In this document: positions 31,074 through 42,396 of the stretch, piece by piece
Position numbering within the stretch: the first letter of the stretch is position 1
How the letters are laid out: each line of letters opens with the position of its first letter
Source: Candidatus Thiovulum stygium
Lineage (GTDB): Bacteria > Campylobacterota > Campylobacteria > Campylobacterales > Thiovulaceae
NCBI GenBank assembly: GCA_021582295.1
Contig: CP091137.1
Location: 1,010,001-1,074,000 of the forward strand
Direction of reading: 5' to 3'
DNA length: 64,000 bases
Notes under the pieces: generated by a model
What the model was told of the DNA's origin: nothing
Database searches by the model: none
What the model saw: only the letters and a program-made list of their open reading frames with translations
Made by a program: the position numbers and the translations under genes

Positions 31074-33245
31074 GTGCGAAGTTTTATTCGAGAAATAGAA
31101 AATATTCATGATGTTGAAAGTGCTAAAAATATTTTATTTAAAAATATAGAAATTAGTAATGAAATTATATTAGCTGTTGAATTTGCAATAGAAGCTCATC
31201 AAAATCAAAAACGAAAAAGTGGAGAACCTTATGTAATTCATCCAATTTTAGTTGCTTCACTTGTAGCTAAAATTTCTAATGATGTATCAATGGTTATTTC
31301 TGCACTTCTTCACGATGTTGTTGAAGATACAGAATTTCACGATAGTGATATTCTTGAACGATTTGGTGAAGATGTTCGTTTTCTTGTTGATGGTCTTACA
31401 AAAATTGATTCAATTCGCGAAAAAGAGCTAGTTTCTTCAGAAAGTGGAAAATCACTTAATAAATCTGCTTTTAGTTTTCGTAAAATGCTTACAGCTTCAA
31501 TTCAAGATATGCGAATTTTAATAATAAAACTTTGTGATCGAATTCATAATTTGACGACTCTTGAAGCTCTTTCTGAACAAAAACAGTTGAGAATAGCTGA
31601 AGAGAGTATTGTCGTTTATGCTCCAATTGCCCATCGTTTGGGCATTTCTTCTTTAAAAAGTTTAATTGAAGATTATAGTTTTAAATATTTATTTAAAGAT
31701 GATTATAAAAATATAAGTAGTTATCTTGATGAATATGAAAATACAATGATAACTAAATTATCAAATTTTCAAGATTATGTTAATAATTTATTATTAAGAA
31801 ATGGTTTTAATGATAGTGAATTTGAAATTCACGGTCGAATAAAACACAAATATTCTATTTTTAGAAAAATGCAACGAAAAGGTATAAATATCGATGAAGT
31901 CCTAGATTTACTTGCAATTAGAGTAATTGCAAAAGAGACAATCGATGTTTATAAAATTTTAGGTTTAATTCATTTAAACTTTAAACCTCTTGCATTTCGT
32001 TTTAAAGATTATATCGCTTTGCCAAAAGAAAATGGCTATCAAACACTTCATACAACTATAATATATAATAATTCTATATTTGAAGTTCAAATTAGAACTT
32101 TTGAAATGGATAAAACTGCTGAATATGGTCTTGCAGCTCACTGGAAATATAAATTAAATAATAAAATTAATACAGATTGGATAATTAAACTTGATCGCAA
32201 AGAGGCTGAAATCGGTGATTATTGCGATTTTGTTAGAGGCGATCTTTTTACTGAAGAGGTAACTGTATATTCACCAAAATATGAGACTTTTACACTTCCA
32301 CGAGGTTCTGTGGCTCTCGATTTTGCTTATGCAATTCATTCTGATTTAGGGAATAGAGCAAAATTTGCTTATGTTAATAAGAAAAAAGCCCCTTTATTAA
32401 CTGAATTAAAAAGCGGTGATATAGTTAGAATTGTTGCGGATAATAAAACGATTCATCGATGCAGTTGGATTGATTCTGTAAAGTCGCAACACTCTAAAAA
32501 AGAGATGAGAAATATATGTAATCAACGAATTAAAGAGTTAAATATTCAAACTGGTTTTTATATTTTAAAAACGATTTTGGGTATTTCTCGAGAAAATATT
32601 GAAAAATTTTTAATAAAACATACTTTAATTGATAATATAAGTAAAATTTCAGAAAATGAAACAAATTTAAAACTGGTTTTAAATGAATATATTAAAAATT
32701 TTGTTAAACCTCAAAAATTATTACCAATTTTTCAATTGCAATTACAAAAAAATAGATATAAATTAAAAAATTTTAAGTTCAAACCTGTAAAAATATTATC
32801 AAATAAAAATATAACTGGAGTTCATTTTGATGTTTGTTGTCATCCACATAATGGCGACGAAATTATTGGAGTTTTGCGAGAAAGTGGGGTTTTTATTCAT
32901 CACAAATTATGTTCTCAAATTGATTCTATAATTCAAAATCCAGAAAATAATCTTGAAATGGTTTATATAGAATGGGATATAGAAGATAGCTATAAATATA
33001 ATTTAATTGTTAGTTTATCGAATCATCGAGGTGCTTTAGGCGAATTTTTATTATATTTATCTAAACTTAATATTGATATCTTAAGTATAAAAACAGAAAA
33101 AGATACATTGTCAAGTGATTATACTTTCTATTTTGATTTAGAAATCGAAAGTAAAGAAAAAAATATAGACAAAATTAAACGAGAACTTGAATTAAAAACG
33201 AAAATTATTCAATTAACAAGTAGAAGTGATAGTTATAAAAGATAA
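31074..33245 (+). CDS. spoT: Bifunctional (p)ppGpp synthetase/hydrolase
   Basis: Stringent-response enzyme of the RelA/SpoT (Rsh) family, the only such long enzyme usually present in this group. HD hydrolase domain (~30-180; SALLHDVVEDTEF), synthetase domain (~220-350; LLAIRVIAKETIDVYKILG, ALPKENGYQTLHTT), TGS domain (~385-445; TLPRGSVALDFAYAIHSDLG) and a C-terminal ACT domain. Both catalytic domains look intact. GTG start at 31074. 723 residues, normal. Confidence 0.95.
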   Translation: MRSFIREIENIHDVESAKNILFKNIEISNEIILAVEFAIEAHQNQKRKSGEPYVIHPILVASLVAKISNDVSMVISALLHDVVEDTEFHDSDILERFGEDVRFLVDGLTKIDSIREKELVSSESGKSLNKSAFSFRKMLTASIQDMRILIIKLCDRIHNLTTLEALSEQKQLRIAEESIVVYAPIAHRLGISSLKSLIEDYSFKYLFKDDYKNISSYLDEYENTMITKLSNFQDYVNNLLLRNGFNDSEFEIHGRIKHKYSIFRKMQRKGINIDEVLDLLAIRVIAKETIDVYKILGLIHLNFKPLAFRFKDYIALPKENGYQTLHTTIIYNNSIFEVQIRTFEMDKTAEYGLAAHWKYKLNNKINTDWIIKLDRKEAEIGDYCDFVRGDLFTEEVTVYSPKYETFTLPRGSVALDFAYAIHSDLGNRAKFAYVNKKKAPLLTELKSGDIVRIVADNKTIHRCSWIDSVKSQHSKKEMRNICNQRIKELNIQTGFYILKTILGISRENIEKFLIKHTLIDNISKISENETNLKLVLNEYIKNFVKPQKLLPIFQLQLQKNRYKLKNFKFKPVKILSNKNITGVHFDVCCHPHNGDEIIGVLRESGVFIHHKLCSQIDSIIQNPENNLEMVYIEWDIEDSYKYNLIVSLSNHRGALGEFLLYLSKLNIDILSIKTEKDTLSSDYTFYFDLEIESKEKNIDKIKRELELKTKIIQLTSRSDSYKR

Positions 33246-33274
33246 TTTATAAATAATGAGGTAAATATATATCT

Positions 33275-34519
33275 ATGATATTAAATGTAGATAATGAAAA
33301 AAATATAAAAAGTCCAGAACTTGAAAATGCACTTCGAGAAATAGTTCGAGGTTCATCTGAAATTATAGACACTGAAAATTTAGAAAAAATTTTAACTAGA
33401 TATTTTAAAACTGGCGAAAGATATCTTGTTAAAGCAGGTTTTGATCCAACTGCTCCAGATTTACATTTGGGACATACTGTTTTGATAAATAAATTGGCAA
33501 CTTTTCAGAAATATGGAGCAAATATTCAATTTTTGATTGGTGATTTTACGGCAATGATTGGCGATCCAACTGGAAAAAGTCAAACTCGAAAAGAGCTAAC
33601 TCGTGAAAATGTTCTTGAAAATGCAAAAAGTTATGAAAGACAAGTTTTTAAAATCATCAATTCAGAATATACAAAAATCGTTTTTAATAGTCATTGGCTT
33701 TATGATTTAGGAGCAGAAGGTTTATTAGCTTTAACTTCAACTTTTAATGTCGCCAGAATGTTAGAACGAGATGATTTCAGTAAAAGATATGAAAACGGTT
33801 CATCAATTGCTATAAGCGAATTTATATATCCGTTACTTCAAGGCTATGATTCAGTATATTTAAAATCTGATGTCGAAATTGGTGGAACTGATCAAAAATT
33901 TAATTTATTAATGGGAAGACAACTTCAGCGAACTTATGGAGTGGGCAAAGAACAAACGGTTTTAATGATGCCAATTCTTGAAGGACTTGATGGAATTCAA
34001 AAAATGAGTAAATCGCTCGGCAATTATATTGGTGTTGAAGAAGAACCAAATAGTATGTTTGCAAAAGTTTTAAGTATTTCTGATCAACTGATGTGGAGAT
34101 ATTTTGAGTTACTTTCGACAAAAACTATAAATGAAATCGAGCTTTTAAAAGTTGGAATCGAATGCGAAACTTTGCATCCTAAAAAGATAAAAGAAGATTT
34201 AGCCTTAGAAATAGTTACAAGATTTTATTCTCAAGAAATAGCAGAATCAGCTCGAGAACATTTTAATAATGTGCATAAATTACGAGAAATTCCAGAAGAT
34301 ATTGAAACTTTTGAAATTAACGAAACTTCAATTTGGATTGCAAAACTTTTACAAATTGTAAAATTGACCTCATCGACATCTGAAAGTCGAAGAAATATTC
34401 AAGCTGGTTCAGTTCGAATTAATGGCGAAAAAATAGAAAATGAACAACTCAAATTAGACTCTGGTGAATATATTTTGCAAGTTGGTCGCAGAAAATTTGC
34501 AAAGGCTATTATAAAATGA
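33275..34519 (+). CDS. tyrS: Tyrosyl-tRNA synthetase
   Basis: Class I synthetase of the TyrRS-beta type. The HIGH-type motif is HLGH in [15 protein letters not shown], and the KMSKS motif is intact in [15 protein letters not shown]-terminal S4 RNA-binding domain is present ([16 protein letters not shown]). 414 residues. The stop overlaps the next start (ATGA at 34516-34519), so the two genes are translationally coupled. Confidence 0.96.
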   Translation: MILNVDNEKNIKSPELENALREIVRGSSEIIDTENLEKILTRYFKTGERYLVKAGFDPTAPDLHLGHTVLINKLATFQKYGANIQFLIGDFTAMIGDPTGKSQTRKELTRENVLENAKSYERQVFKIINSEYTKIVFNSHWLYDLGAEGLLALTSTFNVARMLERDDFSKRYENGSSIAISEFIYPLLQGYDSVYLKSDVEIGGTDQKFNLLMGRQLQRTYGVGKEQTVLMMPILEGLDGIQKMSKSLGNYIGVEEEPNSMFAKVLSISDQLMWRYFELLSTKTINEIELLKVGIECETLHPKKIKEDLALEIVTRFYSQEIAESAREHFNNVHKLREIPEDIETFEINETSIWIAKLLQIVKLTSSTSESRRNIQAGSVRINGEKIENEQLKLDSGEYILQVGRRKFAKAIIK

Positions 34520-35622
34520 GCAATTTACATATAAATAAAGAATTAAAATCTGTAAAAATTGGAAAACATCTAATTGAAATTCCAATTATTCAAGGTGGAA
34601 TGGGTGTTGGTATTAGTTGGGATAAACTTGCTGGAACTGTTTCAAAAGAGGGCGGACTCGGAGTTATTAGTGGAGTAGGCACAGGTTACTATAAAAATAA
34701 AAATTTTTCTCATAGAAATATAGCTGGACGACCTTATGAAGTTGAAAATTTCTATTCTCGAGATGCTCTTTTTGAAATTTTTTCTAATGCTCGAAAAATC
34801 TGTGGTGATAAACCTCTCGGTTGCAATATTTTATATGCAATTAATGATTATGGTCGAGTTGTTCGTGATGCCTGTGAAGCTGGAGCCAATATCATTATTA
34901 CTGGTGCTGGAATTCCTTCGAATATGCCTGAATTCACTCGCGACTTTCCAGATGTTGCACTTGTTCCAATTGTTTCAAGTGTTAGAGCTTTGAAAATTAT
35001 TATTAAAAAATGGGCTAGATATAATAAATTACCTGATGCTGTTATTCTTGAAGGTCCATTAAGTGGCGGTCATCAAGGTTTTACTTATGAACAATGTTTT
35101 CAAGATGAATTTCAATTGGAAAATCTTGTCGCTCCCGTTGTTGAAGAAGCTAATAAATTTAATATTCCTGTTTTTTCTGCTGGTGGAATTTGGGATAAAA
35201 ATGATATCGATCGAATGATTGAACTCGGTTCTGCTGGAGTTCAAATGGGAACTAGATTTATTGCAACTCACGAATGTGATGCCGATCTGAAATTTAAAGA
35301 GCTTTTATTAAAAACGACAAAAAATGATATTATACTTATGAAATCTCCAGTCGGATATCCTGCAAGAGGAATCAAAACTAGTTTGCATTTTAAAATGGAA
35401 ACTAAAACTGCTCCTAAAGTTGCTTGTATCAGTAATTGTGTCTCCCCTTGTCATAGAGGTGAAGAGGCAAAAGCTGTTGGTTTTTGTATCGCGGATCGTC
35501 TCTCTGATGCCTATTTTGGTGATACTGAAAATGGTCTTTTCTTTTCAGGTTCAAATGGTTATAGAGCAAACGAAATTATTTCTGTAAAAGAACTTATTAA
35601 TAAATTAAAAAATGGAGAATAA
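34516..35622 (+). CDS. NAD(P)H-dependent flavin oxidoreductase (nitronate monooxygenase family)
   Basis: FMN-binding TIM-barrel protein of the 2-nitropropane dioxygenase/FabK superfamily. [19 protein letters not shown] binds FMN, and [10 protein letters not shown] carries the His of the family. [29 protein letters not shown] (parts: [22 protein letters not shown]) forms the phosphate-binding end. A Cys cluster near residue 310 ([12 protein letters not shown]) is characteristic of the epsilonproteobacterial subgroup. 368 residues. A FabK-like enoyl-ACP reductase role is possible but unproven. Confidence 0.85.
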   Translation: MSNLHINKELKSVKIGKHLIEIPIIQGGMGVGISWDKLAGTVSKEGGLGVISGVGTGYYKNKNFSHRNIAGRPYEVENFYSRDALFEIFSNARKICGDKPLGCNILYAINDYGRVVRDACEAGANIIITGAGIPSNMPEFTRDFPDVALVPIVSSVRALKIIIKKWARYNKLPDAVILEGPLSGGHQGFTYEQCFQDEFQLENLVAPVVEEANKFNIPVFSAGGIWDKNDIDRMIELGSAGVQMGTRFIATHECDADLKFKELLLKTTKNDIILMKSPVGYPARGIKTSLHFKMETKTAPKVACISNCVSPCHRGEEAKAVGFCIADRLSDAYFGDTENGLFFSGSNGYRANEIISVKELINKLKNGE

Positions 35623-35624
35623 AA

Positions 35625-36143
35625 ATGGGTAAAAATAGCCATATCTTTTTATTATCTAGTTTAGTTTTTTCATATAATTTAGTCTATGCTGAATCTGAAA
35701 AAGAGACACTTAAACTTGAAGGCAATGTTCGAGAATCTAAATTTCAAAAAGTTTCTATGGAAATGGAAACAGATGATGATGACGATTCAAATTACAATAG
35801 AAAAAATAAAAATTATGATGAGTCTGATTTAGATTATAGAAAATATAAAGAAAAAGAGACTTTATATATAAAAGTAACTCGCGAAAATAGTGAAGATGAT
35901 GATTCAAAAGGTGAAAAAGTTTGGAATAATGGTTCGATTCTTGTAAGTCTTGAAGATGATATCGATCCTGAAAAATTTGCTAAAAAACATGGCTTGAGTG
36001 TTACTCGTCAAAATAAAAATGGAACTTTCGTTTTTCAAATTGAAGATGATAGCGATGTTATCAAAAAATGTAATCGTCTTCAGAAACTTCGTGGTGTAAA
36101 TAGTGCTGAACCAAATTGGCGACGAAAAAGAGATTATAAATAA
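35625..36143 (+). CDS. Exported protein resembling an orphan subtilase propeptide
   Basis: 172 residues with a signal peptide (SHIFLLSSLVFSYNLVYA). A very acidic, low-complexity middle (DDDDDSNYNRK) is followed by a compact C-terminal domain. SILVSLEDDIDPEKFAKKHG, a hydrophobic strand FVFQIEDDSDVI and LRGVNSAEPNW match the layout of the I9/fervidolysin-type prodomain of S8 proteases, which normally precedes the protease. No protease domain follows, so it may act as a free-standing inhibitor or chaperone. This is inference from pattern only. Confidence 0.5.
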   Translation: MGKNSHIFLLSSLVFSYNLVYAESEKETLKLEGNVRESKFQKVSMEMETDDDDDSNYNRKNKNYDESDLDYRKYKEKETLYIKVTRENSEDDDSKGEKVWNNGSILVSLEDDIDPEKFAKKHGLSVTRQNKNGTFVFQIEDDSDVIKKCNRLQKLRGVNSAEPNWRRKRDYK

Positions 36144-36158
36144 AAATTAGGAGGTTTT

Positions 36159-37697
36159 TTGAAAAGAGCTTTAATTAGTGTGAGTGATAAACGGGATATC
36201 GTTAATTTTGCAAAAGATTTAGTTTCACTTAATTTTGAGATTATTTCAACAGGTGGAACTAGTAAAACTTTAAGAGAATCTGGAATTAAAACTATCGATA
36301 TTAGTGATATAACAGGTTTTCCAGAAATGTTTGATGGTCGAGTCAAAACTTTAAATCCAATGGTTCATGGAGCAATTTTACATAGACGAAATAATGAAAA
36401 TGATATTGAACTTGCTAAAAAACATGGCATAAAAGCTATCGATTTAGTATGTGTAAATTTATATCCATTTAAAGAAACTATTGATAGAACTGATAATTTT
36501 GATGAAATTATCGAAAATATTGATATCGGTGGTCCTGCAATGGTTCGAAGTTCAGCAAAAAATTTCGCTGATGTAATTATTGTTACAAATCCTAATCGTT
36601 ATAGTGAAATTATAGCTAGATTGACTTCTAATAAACTAGATTTAGATTTCAGACGAAATTTAATGGTTGAAGCTTTTGAACATACAGCTAGTTATGATTC
36701 AACAATTGCAAATTATATGAATAGTAGATTTAATAATGGTTTTGGTTCAAAACATTTTATAGTTGGTTCAAAAGCTTTTGAAACTCGATATGGTGAAAAT
36801 CCTCATCAACGAGGAAGTTTATATCAGTTTGATAATAAATTTTGGACTTTTAATTTTAAAACTATAAAAGGTGAAGCCAGTTTTAATAATATTACAGATA
36901 TGAATAGTGCCGTAAAAATAGCTTCAGCTTTTGGCAATCGTCCTGCGGTCTGTATCGTAAAACATGGAAATCCTTGCGGTTTTGCAATTCGAGATAATTT
37001 ATTAGATTCTTACTCTGAAGCTCTAAAAAGTGATCCTATTTCTGCATATGGTGGTGTTGTAGCGATTAATGGAGTTTTAAATGAAGATTTAGCTCGAGAA
37101 ATTAATAAAATTTTCGTTGAAGTGATTATTGCTGGAAAAATATCTGCTGAAGCAATAAAAGTCTTTGAAACTAAAAAAAGAATTAAATTATTTGAACTTG
37201 GCGAAGAGTTCTTAAAATTATCTACTGATAAACTTAATTTTAAACATGTTGATGGAGGCTTTTTATTACAAGATAGCGATAAAGTAAGCGAAAACGAGCT
37301 AAAAACAGCTAAATTAATGTCAAATAGAGAAGCAACCTCATCGGAACTAACTGATCTCGAAATTGCTTTAAAAGTAGCTAGTTTTACTAAATCTAATTCA
37401 GTTGTTTATGTAAAAGATTCAGCAGTAGTTGCAATTGGAATGGGCATGACATCTCGAGTTGATGCAGCAAAATGTGCTATCAGAAAAGCAGATGAACTCG
37501 GTTTATCTCTTGAAGGTTCATCTTTAGCAAGTGAAGCCTTTTTTCCTTTCAGAGATTCTATTGATGAAGCTTCAAAAGTTGGTGTTAAAGCTATTGTTGA
37601 ACCTGGTGGAAGCATTCGTGACGATGATGTTATAAAATCTGCTAATGAATATGGCATTGCACTATATTTTACAGGTATTAGGCACTTTTTACATTAA
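36159..37697 (+). CDS. purH: Bifunctional AICAR formyltransferase/IMP cyclohydrolase
   Basis: Last two steps of IMP synthesis. The N-terminal MGS-like cyclohydrolase domain is clear ([41 protein letters not shown]). The transformylase domain has [24 protein letters not shown] and [17 protein letters not shown] start at 36159, well spaced from AGGAGG. 512 residues, normal. Confidence 0.96.
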   Translation: MKRALISVSDKRDIVNFAKDLVSLNFEIISTGGTSKTLRESGIKTIDISDITGFPEMFDGRVKTLNPMVHGAILHRRNNENDIELAKKHGIKAIDLVCVNLYPFKETIDRTDNFDEIIENIDIGGPAMVRSSAKNFADVIIVTNPNRYSEIIARLTSNKLDLDFRRNLMVEAFEHTASYDSTIANYMNSRFNNGFGSKHFIVGSKAFETRYGENPHQRGSLYQFDNKFWTFNFKTIKGEASFNNITDMNSAVKIASAFGNRPAVCIVKHGNPCGFAIRDNLLDSYSEALKSDPISAYGGVVAINGVLNEDLAREINKIFVEVIIAGKISAEAIKVFETKKRIKLFELGEEFLKLSTDKLNFKHVDGGFLLQDSDKVSENELKTAKLMSNREATSSELTDLEIALKVASFTKSNSVVYVKDSAVVAIGMGMTSRVDAAKCAIRKADELGLSLEGSSLASEAFFPFRDSIDEASKVGVKAIVEPGGSIRDDDVIKSANEYGIALYFTGIRHFLH

Positions 37698-37704
37698 AAC
37701 AAAA

Positions 37705-37739
37705 ATTTCCCAAAAATTTTAAATATCTTTTTGGGAAAT
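37705..37739. terminator. Bidirectional terminator between purH and the RDD gene
   Basis: Perfect 12-bp stem (ATTTCCCAAAAA with TTTTTGGGAAAT, 37705-37716 and 37728-37739) between convergent genes, with A and T runs in the stem that suit both directions. Confidence 0.7.
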
Positions 37740-37744
37740 ATACT

Positions 37745-38224
37745 TTAATTAACTTTTTTATATATAACTAAAGTTCCAGAAATAAGATCATGAAGTGATT
37801 CTCTCTTGTTTCTAAATAAAGGTAAAAAAAAGCCTATAATCGATATCATCGAGATAAAATATGATAAATATCTAATTATTGCTCTAAATATTGAGATGTT
37901 TTCTAAGCTATTTTTATCAACGACATATAAATTTAGAGCTTTTTTACCAGGTGTTTGACCACTAATCTTCCAAAACATAATAGTTACTGCAAGTGTAAGA
38001 ACCATCTGAATTATTCCAGCTGTTGGATTTAAACTCGGATCTTTCATTGTTTCATAACCATAGATAAATCCAATTAAAATATTAATAGGCATAATTATTA
38101 AAAACATATCCATAATTGTTGCAAAAAATCTTCCGCCAAAAGTTCCATAAACTATATTTTGACTTATATCTATTTTTGTAGATATTTTTCTTTTCTTAGC
38201 ATTTCGCCATTTAATTATTTTCAT
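37745..38224 (-). CDS. RDD-family membrane protein
   Basis: 159 residues with the RDD signature: a basic N-terminus, then GGRFFATIMDMFLIIMP with the Arg-Asp spacing of the family, three membrane segments, GQTPGKKALNLYVVDK and a C-terminal RNKRESLHDLISGTLVIYK. Function of the family is poorly defined (ion antiport has been proposed for some members). It is separated by about 96 bp from the upstream gene. Confidence 0.85.
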   Translation of the reverse strand: MKIIKWRNAKKRKISTKIDISQNIVYGTFGGRFFATIMDMFLIIMPINILIGFIYGYETMKDPSLNPTAGIIQMVLTLAVTIMFWKISGQTPGKKALNLYVVDKNSLENISIFRAIIRYLSYFISMISIIGFFLPLFRNKRESLHDLISGTLVIYKKVN

Positions 38225-38320
38225 TTTTTATTTAATAAATCCTTTAATTCTTAAAGCTTCCAATGTAATTTCTTTTATTTCATAATTGCAACAAAAATAT
38301 TACGAGCAATTGATATTTTC
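38225..38320 (-). other. Short gap with possible coding relic
   Basis: Between the glycosidase-like gene and the RDD gene the minus strand reads KISIARNIFVAIMK and then, one frame away, EIKEITLEALRIKGFIK before a stop. This could be the degraded tail of a lost gene. No start or binding site is visible. Confidence 0.2.
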
Positions 38321-39544
38321 TCAAAAAACATAAATTGGTTTATCACTAATTTCTAATTTAGATAAATATTTTTCATTTCCATCAATATCAATAGTTCGCA
38401 TTAATTTATTGAAATTCAATTCAAAACTGTCCGAAACTGTCCAAATTGCATAAAATTTATCAAAACGAACAATATTAAATTTCTTATTAAAATCTCGTGA
38501 AATATATTTAGAATTTAATATTAAATTTAATAAAATTTTAAAAGTCCAAAATTGCGGATAAATCTCATTTTCAGCAGTTAATCCATAACCATTTGCAATA
38601 AGTTGATGCCAATAAATTTTACTAATTTTCCTAGTTGAAATCGAAATTAAAATATAACGAACCATATATTTTTTATAATTTTCTAGTGAAATAGCTTCAG
38701 TTTGACTTGTTGGAGTATATGGATAAGTATCTTTAATAGGATAATTTGTTTCTGTAATATAAATTTTTTTATCAAAAATGCGAGAAAGTAACCAAATTTT
38801 TTTATCAAGATTAAAAAAAAGAGCTTGACGATTTTCAGGCGAACCGCGACGATCAACATATAAAAGCGATGAAACTTTATCAAGTTTATTTCTTAGTTTT
38901 AGAGTTGAACCCCACCAATGAAATTCAAAATCGATAACTGAACTTCCAATAAGTTGAATATTCGTATCAGAAAAAAATCGTTCTTTAATAAAAAAGGCTA
39001 TTTCGAAAAAATTTATATACTCGTTTGGCGAAACAAAACCCCATTTAATGCGATTTGGAGCATGTCCAATTTGAAATTCAGTTATACCAATTTTATAGAA
39101 TTGACTAAATATATCTTTAATAGTTATACTAAATTTGGTCGAATTAATAATAAATTCTCGAGTCTGAATAACAATTAATAAAACTTTGATATTTTTACTT
39201 TGAAATTTATCAATTAAGTTTATATATAAATCGATATTTTGCATATCTGACATATAAAACCTTAAAGCTACATTTTTTATATTCGCGATTTTTAAAAGTT
39301 GAAGCTGTTTGTCACCTCGTTCAAGTGAAACAACAACTCCTAAAAAATTAGATAAATCGACCTCATCGTTATTAATATTTTTATAAAAAAATATATTTTT
39401 TAAAGCTTTAAATATACCGATGAGGTGCAAATAAAATATTTCTAATTTTTTATTTTGTCGCAATATTTTTTTATTGCTCTTAGATATTTGATATGGTTGA
39501 TCAGAAAAATTATCCCATCGCCATAAATCAAATTTTTGAGACAA
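38321..39544 (-). CDS. Glycoside-hydrolase-like hypothetical protein
   Basis: 407 residues, no signal peptide or membrane segment. The pattern suggests a TIM-barrel glycosidase of clan GH-A: a strand-rich core, [17 protein letters not shown] where such enzymes have the acid/base Glu-Asn-Glu-Pro strand (here altered), and [11 protein letters not shown] with a candidate nucleophile Glu. The standard catalytic pair is not clearly conserved, so activity is uncertain. It overlaps mnmG by 17 bp. An inverted pair of the octamer lies inside at 39360 and 39419. Confidence 0.5.
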   Translation of the reverse strand: MSQKFDLWRWDNFSDQPYQISKSNKKILRQNKKLEIFYLHLIGIFKALKNIFFYKNINNDEVDLSNFLGVVVSLERGDKQLQLLKIANIKNVALRFYMSDMQNIDLYINLIDKFQSKNIKVLLIVIQTREFIINSTKFSITIKDIFSQFYKIGITEFQIGHAPNRIKWGFVSPNEYINFFEIAFFIKERFFSDTNIQLIGSSVIDFEFHWWGSTLKLRNKLDKVSSLLYVDRRGSPENRQALFFNLDKKIWLLSRIFDKKIYITETNYPIKDTYPYTPTSQTEAISLENYKKYMVRYILISISTRKISKIYWHQLIANGYGLTAENEIYPQFWTFKILLNLILNSKYISRDFNKKFNIVRFDKFYAIWTVSDSFELNFNKLMRTIDIDGNEKYLSKLEISDKPIYVF

Positions 39545-41408
39545 TCCGTTCCTCCATTTTTATATAAATATGTAAAATATCAATAGAAGCAGGTGTTACC
39601 CCCTGAATTTGCAAAGCAGATTGAAGATTCGGCGGATTAAATTTCTCAAATTTTTCAACAATTTCATTACTCAAACCAGAAACTTTTCTAAAATTAAAAT
39701 TATCAGGAATTTTTATATGTAAAAAGTTTTCCATTTTATCGATTTGATTTTGCTGTTTTTCAATATATCTGCCATATTTTGCTTCAATAATTATTAACTC
39801 TTTTATTTCATTAGATAAATTCTTAGATTTTGGATATATTTTCTCAAGATCAACCACTGAAATATCTTTTCGACCAACAATTCTAATTAGTGATACTCTA
39901 TCTTTGATTTTTTCTTGACCAAGTTCTTCTAATAATTTCAAATTTTCTATTGTTGGAGTTATATAAATTTCATTTAATTCAGCAATAGCTAAGTCTATCT
40001 CTTTTCTAATATTTTCAACTCGATCCATAAAATCTCGTGAAACTAAACCAAGTTCAAAACCATATTTTGATAATCTCAAATGAGCATTATCTTCTCGCAA
40101 AAGCAATCGATATTCAGCTCTAGAAGTGAACATTCGATAAGGTTCAACAGTACCTTTAGTAACTAAGTCATCTATTAAAACACCAATATAAGCTTCATCT
40201 CGTCGCAAAATCAAAGGTTCTTTATTATCAACAGCAAGAGCTGAATTTATTCCCGCCATTAAACCTTGAGCTCCAGCTTCTTCATAACCAGTTGTTCCAT
40301 TAATTTGACCAGCCAAATATAAACCAGCAATTTTTTTAGTTTCAAGCGAATGTTTTAGTTCAGTTGGATCAACATAATCATATTCGATGGCATAGCCGTA
40401 GCGAACGATTTTTGCATTTTCAAGCCCACGAACCGAATGAATCATATCTAGCTGAACATCAGGCGGAAGAGAAGTACTCATTCCATTAATATAATATTCA
40501 GTAGCTTCTAAAGTTTGAGGTTCTATAAATAGATGATGTCTTTCGCGACCTTTAAATCTATTAATTTTATCTTCGATACTCGGACAATATCGCGGACCAA
40601 TTCCAGCAATTTGACCAGTAAAAAGTGGAGCTCTCCAAAAATTATTTTCGATAATTTCATGAGTTCGTTCATTCGTATAAGTTACATAACAAGGTAATTG
40701 AGCCTTATTAACGAAACTTTCACGATTCGTATGAAAACTAAAAGGAATCGCGGGTTCATCACCACCTTGAATTTCCATAACTGAAAAATCGATAGAACTT
40801 GCATCAATTCGAGCAGTTGTACCAGTTTTTAATCTACCAACTTTTAAACCCAATTCTCGAAGTTGATCACCAAGATGAGTTGCAGAAAATTCGCCGTATC
40901 TTCCAGCTTTTCGTTGAACTTCACCAATATGAATAACACCATTGAGAAAAGTTCCAGTTGTTAGAACTACTTTTTTACTTTTATATTCGATACCAAGTTC
41001 AGTAACAACAGCTTCAACCTGATTATTAATAACGATTAATTTTTCAACAGTATCTTGTGCTACAGTTAGATTTTCAGCATTTAAACATTGAGTTCGCATT
41101 TCAATAGCATAACGATCCATATCAATTTGAGCTCTTGAACCACGAACAGCAGGACCTTTATTTTCATTCAAAATTCTAAATTGCAAACCACATTTATCAG
41201 TTGTTTTGCCCATTTGACCGCCAAGAGCATCAATTTCTTTAACAAGATGACCTTTTGCGAGACCACCGATAGCGGGATTACAACTTGTTGCACCAATATT
41301 TGCTGATAACATCGAAATTAAAAGGGTTTTTTTACCAATTCTTGCCGAGGCAAGTGCTGATTCGATTCCAGCATGACCGCCACCAACGACGATTACATCA
41401 TAATTCAT
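39528..41408 (-). CDS. mnmG: tRNA uridine-5-carboxymethylaminomethyl modification enzyme MnmG
   Basis: FAD protein that, with MnmE, installs the cmnm5 group on wobble uridine 34. N-terminal [20 protein letters not shown] is the dinucleotide fold; [23 protein letters not shown] and [12 protein letters not shown] are signature blocks; [21 protein letters not shown] binds FAD; the C-terminal domain contacts MnmE and tRNA. 626 residues, normal. Confidence 0.97.
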   Translation of the reverse strand: MNYDVIVVGGGHAGIESALASARIGKKTLLISMLSANIGATSCNPAIGGLAKGHLVKEIDALGGQMGKTTDKCGLQFRILNENKGPAVRGSRAQIDMDRYAIEMRTQCLNAENLTVAQDTVEKLIVINNQVEAVVTELGIEYKSKKVVLTTGTFLNGVIHIGEVQRKAGRYGEFSATHLGDQLRELGLKVGRLKTGTTARIDASSIDFSVMEIQGGDEPAIPFSFHTNRESFVNKAQLPCYVTYTNERTHEIIENNFWRAPLFTGQIAGIGPRYCPSIEDKINRFKGRERHHLFIEPQTLEATEYYINGMSTSLPPDVQLDMIHSVRGLENAKIVRYGYAIEYDYVDPTELKHSLETKKIAGLYLAGQINGTTGYEEAGAQGLMAGINSALAVDNKEPLILRRDEAYIGVLIDDLVTKGTVEPYRMFTSRAEYRLLLREDNAHLRLSKYGFELGLVSRDFMDRVENIRKEIDLAIAELNEIYITPTIENLKLLEELGQEKIKDRVSLIRIVGRKDISVVDLEKIYPKSKNLSNEIKELIIIEAKYGRYIEKQQNQIDKMENFLHIKIPDNFNFRKVSGLSNEIVEKFEKFNPPNLQSALQIQGVTPASIDILHIYIKMEERIVSKI

Positions 41409-41551
41409 TTTATATTTTTCCTAATTTTTTTATTTTTATAAACTAAGTTTATGATTTTTGCGATTTAAGTTATGTTATCGACTTTGAATATAATTTTATT
41501 ATTATTTTGTCTTAAATAATTTGAATTGATTTTGGAAAAAATTTGGAAGAA

Positions 41552-41571
41552 TCTCCGCGAAAAAGCGGAGA
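41552..41571 (-). terminator. Hairpin downstream of the pseudopilin gene
   Basis: TCTCCGC / GCGGAGA stem of 7 bp with a 6-nt loop, unusually GC-rich for this DNA, about 35 bp beyond the pseudopilin stop. The rest of 41409-41603 shows nothing else. Confidence 0.5.
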
Positions 41572-41603
41572 AAAAAGTAGAGAATTAAAAGTTAAAAATA
41601 GAT

Positions 41604-42140
41604 TTATTGAAGTAAGATTTTGCCAGAAGTATTATTATATTTCCAATAATCACCATTTTTTACAGATATTTCAGCATTTCCATCTGTAATAACATTTGAA
41701 GCTGGACCTTTATAATTAACAGTATCTCCAGAACCATTACTATCCCAATCTGCAAGAGATTCAGCTTCAACAACAAGAGCAAGAGCTCTTCTATCACTAC
41801 GAGTTGTTGTATAAGCAGTTGTTGAGTTATTATCAGGAGATCCTTCAGTTGCACTAACATTTAAAGTAATAGGATAATAATTTGATGAAAAATAAACACT
41901 TACATTATAATCAGTACCAGTATAAGTGCTTAAAGTTTTACCAAACATTGTGCCTCTAATTAATCTTTGTCCATAAAGTGTAGCAATTCCTTGACGAGCA
42001 ACAGCAATAGTTTGCTTCTCATTTGAAATAAGAGCATCATCTTGAATTGATGCAAATTTTGGAACAGCAACTGCGGCCATAATTCCAAGAATAACAATAA
42101 CGAAAACTAGTTCAATCATACTAAAAGCTGAACGAAACAT
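41604..42140 (-). CDS. Type II secretion/type IV pilin-like pseudopilin
   Basis: 178 residues with the prepilin peptidase site right at the start: MFRSAFSMIELVFVIVILG, cleaved before the methylated residue of (F)SMIELV. A single N-terminal helix is followed by a globular head (AAVAVPKFASIQDDALISNE). Such proteins build pili, secretion pseudopili or DNA-uptake pseudopili. With comEA at 46.1 kb and another prepilin at 54.9 kb it is consistent with natural competence. The exact role is unknown. Confidence 0.85.
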   Translation of the reverse strand: MFRSAFSMIELVFVIVILGIMAAVAVPKFASIQDDALISNEKQTIAVARQGIATLYGQRLIRGTMFGKTLSTYTGTDYNVSVYFSSNYYPITLNVSATEGSPDNNSTTAYTTTRSDRRALALVVEAESLADWDSNGSGDTVNYKGPASNVITDGNAEISVKNGDYWKYNNTSGKILLQ

Positions 42141-42164
42141 ATCAGACCTCCAAATAGTTATAGT

Positions 42165-42377
42165 TTAAGATAATTTTTGATTTAAAGCTTGAAGTTTTTG
42201 AGAAAACTCATAAATTTCAAGACTTTTGCCTATATATGCACTTACAAGATCTTTAATCGTGCTTGTGTCTCTATTTAAGCCTAATTTTACTAAATCTCCT
42301 TTTAAATAATTAGCGAATCCATCTTCTAATTCTAAATTAAAAATTTTTCCATTGACTTTCATTTTTATTCTTGTCAT
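42165..42377 (-). CDS. Small conserved hypothetical protein
   Basis: 70 residues, no export signal. It opens with a beta hairpin (RIKMKVNGKIFNLELEDGF) and ends in a helix (KSLEIYEFSQKLQALNQKL). I cannot assign it. It lies 24 bp before the pseudopilin gene and 19 bp after a coiled-coil gene, so the three are probably one transcript. Confidence 0.55.
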   Translation of the reverse strand: MTRIKMKVNGKIFNLELEDGFANYLKGDLVKLGLNRDTSTIKDLVSAYIGKSLEIYEFSQKLQALNQKLS

Positions 42378-42396
42378 AATTATAAATCCTTTTATT

